Assembly: GCF_000720455.1 (NCBI RefSeq)
Contig: NZ_JOAK01000006.1
Span: 372,001-436,000 of the forward strand
From: Streptomyces virginiae
GTDB taxonomy: Bacteria; Actinomycetota; Actinomycetes; Streptomycetales; Streptomycetaceae
DNA length: 64,000 bases
Direction: 5' to 3'
Below, in pieces: positions 59,770 to 64,000 of the stretch. The position numbers and the translations under genes are program-made. The notes under the pieces were generated by a model. It was not told where the DNA came from. It made no database searches and was given only the letters and a program-made list of their open reading frames with translations. Position 1 is the first letter of the stretch. Every line of letters starts with the position of its first letter.

Positions 59770-62700
59770 CTAACCGGCGGACGCCGCCACCTCCTCGGCC
59801 ACGGCGGCCACCGCCCGGCGGATGTCGTCCTCGCGGTGTTCGCACGTGAGGAAGAACCGCAGCCTCGACAGGCCTTCCTCGACGGCGGGATGGAAGATCG
59901 GATCGGCGATCACCCCGCGGGCGAACAGCCGGTCGGCTACGTGCAGGGTGCGCGCCGAGTCACCGAGGACGACCGGAACGATCGGGGTGTCCCGACTGGA
60001 GCCGGTCGCCAGACCGGCCGCCGCGGCCAGACGGAGGAACAGTGCGGCGTTGCGTCTGAGCGCGCGGACGCGGTGGGGTTCCGCGGCGATCAGCTCCGTG
60101 GCGGCCAGGGCCGCGGCCGCGTTGGCCGGGGTGAGTCCCACGCTGTAGACGAAGCCCGGGAGGGTGTGCCGCAGCCAGCGGACCATACGGGCCGAGCCGC
60201 CGAGGTAGCCCCCGCAACTGGCGAAGGACTTGGAGAGGGTGCCCATCCACACGTCCACGTCGGACCGGTCGACGCCGAAGAACTCGCCCACCCCTCGGCC
60301 GTGTTCGCCCACGGTGCCGATGCTGTGCGCCTCGTCGACCATCAGCAGGGCGCCGTACCGCTTCTTCAGCTCGATCACGGCGGGCAGGTCGGCCAGGTCG
60401 CCGTCCATGCTGTACGCGCCCTCGACGACGATCAACACCCGGCGGAAGCGTGCCCGGTTGAGGCGCAGCAGGTGTTCCAGACCGTCGGCGTCGTTGTGGG
60501 CGAACGGACGTCGCGCCGCCCCGGACAGGGCGCAGCCCTGGAGGATGCTGTCGTGGGCCAGTGCGTCGTGCAGCACCAGGTCCCCCGCGCCGACGAGGTG
60601 CCCGATCGCGGTGACGTTGGTGGCGTGGCCGCTGACCAGCGTGAGGCAGTCGTCCACGCCGAGGAAGTCGGCCAGGGCGCGTTCGAGCCGCACCGTGAGT
60701 TCCCGCTCGCCCGAGAGGACGCGGCTCGCGGAGACCGAGGTCCCGTACCGCTCCACGGCCCGGTGGACGGCTTCGTTGACCGCCGGATGGCCGCAGATTC
60801 CCAGGTAGTTGTAGCTGCCGAAGGAGAGGTACGAGCGGTCGCCGATGACGGTGGTGTCGCGGATGGTGCCCTCGTGGACGCGGAAGTACGGGAAGGCGGC
60901 GCCGTCGGCGGTGACCGTGTGCAGGCGTTGCTCGAAAAGGGCGACCTCCGGGAATTCGTCGACGCTCGCGGCATCGGCGCGCCATTCGGCGGCCCGTGCA
61001 CCGTGGGACGGCGGCCGGGCGGGGGCGGCGGGCCGTGCGCGGTGCGGATCGAGCAGCGCTATCAGCCCGCCCACGGTGAGTTCGGGCGCGAACAGGTCCT
61101 CGGAGCGGAAACCGGGCGCGCGTTTGCCGATGTTGACGGCCAGCTCCTGGAGCATGAGGGAGTCGAACCCGAGGCCGGCCACGAGCGTCATGTCCTCGCT
61201 GAGGTCCGCGAGGGGGAACACCCCGGTGCGCGACACCTCAGCCAGCACGAGGGACGCGGCGTCCTCGGCGGGTGCGGCGAATTCGGCGGGGGCGGGGTGT
61301 GCGGTCGGCTCGGCGTCCGCGCGCACCGCCGCGGGGCGTGCGGGAGGCTCCGCGCCCTGGCGTGCCGCATCGTCCACGACCCAGTGGCGGCGCGGGGCGA
61401 GCGGGCTCGGCGGCAGGGTGCACGGCGGTGTGCGTCCCGCCGCGCAGGCTTCGGCGGCCGTCGGCTCGGCCTCCCCGGCCTGCCCGGCCTCCAGCGCCGA
61501 GGCCGCAGCGGTCAGCCGGGCGGCGGCGTCGGCGGTGTCCCGCGCCACCAGGGCGAGGCGCTCCGTCAGGGGCGCGCGACGGGCCAGGGTGTCCGCCACC
61601 CGGGCCAGCGGCGGCCCGTCCTCGGCGATGGTCCGCGCCACGTCCCTGGCGTACCGGGCCAGTCCGGGCCGGTCCCGGGCGGTGAGGACCAGCTCGTACG
61701 GCCCCTCGGCCGGTGCCCGCGCCGCGGGCGGCTCGGGGCACTCCTCCACGACCAGGTGGACGCCGGTACCGCCGAATCCGAAGGCACTCACGCCCGCACG
61801 GCGGGGCAGGCCGTTCCCGGACCACGGGACCGGTGTCGTCGCCACGGTCAGCCTCGCCGCGTCGAGGGCGGCGGTGCCGGCGAGGCCGAACTCCGGCTGC
61901 GGCGGGATCACCCCCCGCTGCACGGCCAGGACCGTCTTGATGAGCCCGGCCAGTCCCGCGGAGTTGAGCGAGTGCCCGACGACCGCCTTGACCGCGCCGA
62001 GGTGGGCGGGAGCGGCGTCCGCACCGCGCAGTTCGGCCAGGACCGCGAGCTCGACGGGGTCGCCGACGGTGGTCCCGGTGCCGTGCGCCTCCAGGTAGCC
62101 GACCGCGCCCGGGGACAGGTCCGCGTCGCGGTAGGCCCGGCGCAGGGCCCTGAGCTGGCCGCCCGCCCGGGGGTGCAGTCCGCCCTGCACGGTCCCGTCG
62201 TTGGCCGTGCCCACGCCGCGGATCACCGCGTAGACGCGGTCGCCGGCCGCCCGGGCGTCGGCCAGGGGCCGCAGCACCAGGACGCCGGCGCCCTCCCCCA
62301 GTACAAAGCCGTCGGCCTCGGCGCCGAAGGGCAGGCACCGGCCGCTGCGCGAGATGGCACCTATCCGGCACAGCCCCACCAGCAGGTCAGGGGCGAGGAT
62401 CAGCTGGGCCCCACCGGCGATCGCGATGCGGGAGCGGCCCGCGCGCAGCGCGTGGACCGCGTTGGCGACGGCCATGAGCCCTCCGGAGCAGGCGGAGTCC
62501 AGGGCGTAGCTCTCGCCGTGCAGGTCGAAAACCGAACTGATCGTGTTGGGCCCCATGTTGAGGAGCAGGCCGGCGACGGACGTGCCGTGCAGGCCGGGCA
62601 CCGCGCGTACGGTCTCCTGCCACCCGGGGTCCGCCGCAGGGGCGCCGAACTCGCCGCCGGCCAGCTGGCGCATCCGTATCCGCATGGTGCTGAGTTCGCG

Positions 62701-63120
62701 GTAACCGCTCTCGGTGAGGGCCGTGATCACCGAGGTCTCCTCGCGGTCGAAGCCGTCGGCCTCCCACCCCGCGTCCTGGATCGCCTCACGGGCGAGGTCG
62801 ATGAGCAGCCGGTGCTGGGGGTCCATCGCGGCGGCCCGGCGCGGCGGTATCCCGTAGTGCGCGGCGTCGAAGTGGCCCACGTCCTCGAGCAGCGCCATGG
62901 TGTCGGTATAGGTGGACGACGTGTCGCGGAAGTCGTCGGAGAGGAAGGCGGCGCTGCGCCAGCGCGAGTCCGGGACGGTGGTGAACTGCGCCCGCGGGGC
63001 CGTCAGGAGCCGCCAGTACTCGTTCGGGTTCCGGGCTCCCGGGAACCGGCAGGCCATGCCCACGACCGCTATCGCCCCGCGCACGTCCACCGGGGACCGC
63101 GCCCCTGTCACGGAGGTCAT
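59770..63120 (-). CDS. KS-ACP-oxoamine synthase megaenzyme
   Basis: 1116 aa. Start ATG 63120 overlaps the upstream stop (ATGA). Ketosynthase (about 15-440): Cys211 in DSACSGG, His346 in EAHGTGT, His383 in VGHSLN. Then a shortened linker ending in a post-AT-like LPPSPLAPRRHWVV with no acyltransferase; an ACP with the phosphopantetheine Ser654 (LGFDSLM); and an AONS-type PLP enzyme with Lys964 (TLSKSFAS). Architecture matches the C-terminal KS-ACP-OAS of RedL-like prodiginine enzymes: it should extend a chain and release it by decarboxylative condensation with an amino acid. Malonyl loading must come in trans. Confidence 0.85.
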   Translation of the reverse strand: MTSVTGARSPVDVRGAIAVVGMACRFPGARNPNEYWRLLTAPRAQFTTVPDSRWRSAAFLSDDFRDTSSTYTDTMALLEDVGHFDAAHYGIPPRRAAAMDPQHRLLIDLAREAIQDAGWEADGFDREETSVITALTESGYRELSTMRIRMRQLAGGEFGAPAADPGWQETVRAVPGLHGTSVAGLLLNMGPNTISSVFDLHGESYALDSACSGGLMAVANAVHALRAGRSRIAIAGGAQLILAPDLLVGLCRIGAISRSGRCLPFGAEADGFVLGEGAGVLVLRPLADARAAGDRVYAVIRGVGTANDGTVQGGLHPRAGGQLRALRRAYRDADLSPGAVGYLEAHGTGTTVGDPVELAVLAELRGADAAPAHLGAVKAVVGHSLNSAGLAGLIKTVLAVQRGVIPPQPEFGLAGTAALDAARLTVATTPVPWSGNGLPRRAGVSAFGFGGTGVHLVVEECPEPPAARAPAEGPYELVLTARDRPGLARYARDVARTIAEDGPPLARVADTLARRAPLTERLALVARDTADAAARLTAAASALEAGQAGEAEPTAAEACAAGRTPPCTLPPSPLAPRRHWVVDDAARQGAEPPARPAAVRADAEPTAHPAPAEFAAPAEDAASLVLAEVSRTGVFPLADLSEDMTLVAGLGFDSLMLQELAVNIGKRAPGFRSEDLFAPELTVGGLIALLDPHRARPAAPARPPSHGARAAEWRADAASVDEFPEVALFEQRLHTVTADGAAFPYFRVHEGTIRDTTVIGDRSYLSFGSYNYLGICGHPAVNEAVHRAVERYGTSVSASRVLSGERELTVRLERALADFLGVDDCLTLVSGHATNVTAIGHLVGAGDLVLHDALAHDSILQGCALSGAARRPFAHNDADGLEHLLRLNRARFRRVLIVVEGAYSMDGDLADLPAVIELKKRYGALLMVDEAHSIGTVGEHGRGVGEFFGVDRSDVDVWMGTLSKSFASCGGYLGGSARMVRWLRHTLPGFVYSVGLTPANAAAALAATELIAAEPHRVRALRRNAALFLRLAAAAGLATGSSRDTPIVPVVLGDSARTLHVADRLFARGVIADPIFHPAVEEGLSRLRFFLTCEHREDDIRRAVAAVAEEVAASAG

Positions 63121-64000
63121 CGCGTGGTGGTCGGGTGTGCGCGCCACCAGTCGAGCGTGGCCTTGACCTGTTCGTCGACACCGGTGGCGCGCACCGCGAA
63201 CGCGGCCTCGTAGGCGCTGGAATCGACGACGAAGGGACGGTCGAACTGGTAGCGGATCTCCCGCAGTTCACGCATCAGCGGGGAGAACAGCCCCGCGAGG
63301 CCGAATACCGCCGGCGGGATCCTGCGCACCACCGCCGGCCCGGTCCCCGCACCGGCGGCGAGCAGGTCGGCCATCTCCCGCACCGAGTGCGGGCGTTGAG
63401 TGGGGACGTGCCAGGGGCGTCCCCATGCCCGCTCCTCGCCCGCGACCTCGGCCATCGCCGCGGCCACGTCGGGGAGGTAGGTCCAGCTGTGCGGGGCGTC
63501 CGGGTCACCGAGCGTGGAGACCGGCCTGCCGCGCAGCAGCGCCGGCACGACCCGTCCGGCGAGGTGCCCGCCGTCGGTGACGCCGGGGCCGAAGAAGTCG
63601 CTGGCCCGCACCTCGACCACCCTGATGCGGCCCCGCTCGTGCAGGGTCCGCGCCCGCTCCCACGCGGCGGCGCGTACGCGGCCCTTGGGGCCGGTCGCCG
63701 CGAGCGGCAGCCCTTCGGTCAAGGGTCCGTCCACCGGCCCGTAGCCGTAGAGGTTGCCCAGCATGACCAGTACGGCCCCGGTGGCCTCGGCCGCAGCAGA
63801 GGCCGAGGCGACGAGCGGCGGCCAGTCGCGCACCCAGCGGTGGTAGGGCGGCGCGGCACAGTGGTGGATCGCCGCCGCGCCACGTGCGGCGGCCGTCAGC
63901 CGCTCCCGGTCGGTCGCGTCGAACGCGAGGTGCTCGATCCCCGGTTCCGGGTCTCTGCCCGACCTGGTGACGACGCGTACGGAATGTCCCTGCTCGGCCA
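63117..64000 (-). CDS. NAD(P)-dependent reductase/epimerase, partial
   Basis: The 3-prime part (about 294 residues) of an extended SDR gene; its N-terminus with the Rossmann GxxGxxG lies beyond 64000. Visible: SVRVVTRSGRDPEPGIEHLAFDATD, LVMLGNLYGYGP (the Tyr-x3-Lys-like catalytic position is G-N-L-Y-G-Y-G), SDFFGPGV, PDAPHSWTYLPDVAAAM. It is coupled to the KS-ACP-OAS gene by an ATGA overlap, so it probably reduces a product or precursor in the same pathway. Confidence 0.75.
   Translation of the reverse strand, partial: AEQGHSVRVVTRSGRDPEPGIEHLAFDATDRERLTAAARGAAAIHHCAAPPYHRWVRDWPPLVASASAAAEATGAVLVMLGNLYGYGPVDGPLTEGLPLAATGPKGRVRAAAWERARTLHERGRIRVVEVRASDFFGPGVTDGGHLAGRVVPALLRGRPVSTLGDPDAPHSWTYLPDVAAAMAEVAGEERAWGRPWHVPTQRPHSVREMADLLAAGAGTGPAVVRRIPPAVFGLAGLFSPLMRELREIRYQFDRPFVVDSSAYEAAFAVRATGVDEQVKATLDWWRAHPTTTR

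Noticed and set aside
59308..63213. 1301-residue plus-strand open frame
   Set aside because: Antisense of the KS-ACP-OAS gene, whose motifs are complete; codon bias is the mirror image.

Overview
The window reads as a chromosomal stretch of a Streptomyces-type actinomycete. It is very GC rich, with third positions almost all G or C, and carries a short chaplin, an LAXTG sortase substrate, a tendamistat-like alpha-amylase inhibitor, a CBM2-GH18 chitinase, DUF3040/DUF5133/DUF5997 proteins, and many genes with GTG starts or near-leaderless promoters. I found no rRNA, tRNA, CRISPR array, intact insertion sequence or phage module. About 64 genes are called; only the last one runs off the window.

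Layout. 0.2-5.5 kb: secreted endonuclease I, DUF3040 protein, GH20 hexosaminidase lipoprotein, HbpS/GlcG-like protein, and an MFS exporter divergent from a MarR regulator. 5.7-7.5 kb: an operon of LAXTG wall protein, sigma-70 factor and single-pass membrane protein, the last two translationally coupled. 7.7-11.7 kb: an unrecognised cytosolic protein, small secreted proteins, a methyltransferase, a YbjQ protein, and a NYN-type protein. 11.7-14.0 kb: a one-chain RNA repair enzyme (ligase, kinase, phosphatase). 14.1-23.2 kb: housekeeping and accessory genes, including a TDT transporter, a DoxX protein under a probable iron box, a LysR effector domain without HTH, a PP2C phosphatase and an inside-out Ser/Thr kinase. 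23.2-28.2 kb: acetyltransferase, amylase inhibitor with MalR-type repeats, chitinase, Tat-exported carbonic anhydrase and chaplin. 28.4-36.5 kb: dehydrogenase, HIT-like protein, membrane proteins, and a large MalT/LuxR regulator. 36.6-40.2 kb: a two-gene unit of CHAT protease and LCAT-like lipase, the best candidate here for an undescribed protease-activated effector system. 40.3-43.8 kb: a decayed gene, an ANTAR-DUF5133 protein, small proteins and a YbdK-type ligase. 43.8-48.3 kb: a molybdenum hydroxylase operon. 48.6-51.9 kb: AraC regulator, VOC protein and UvrA-like ABC protein. 52.0-56.4 kb: carboxylesterase and a galactose-oxidase-like copper enzyme that starts with a TTA codon. 56.5-59.8 kb: TetR with MAB_1171c-type membrane protein, then XRE with ImmA/IrrE protease behind two strong terminators. 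59.8-64.0 kb: a KS-ACP-oxoamine synthase megaprotein coupled to a nucleotide-sugar-type reductase, probably the edge of a biosynthetic gene cluster.

How genes work together: secreted polymer-active enzymes (chitinase, hexosaminidase, nuclease, copper oxidase, amylase inhibitor) and surface proteins (chaplin, LAXTG protein) fit the soil-mycelium lifestyle. Three units look like stress, repair or conflict modules: the RNA-repair enzyme, CHAT-lipase, and XRE-ImmA. Domain calls rest on motifs read by eye; no database search was run.
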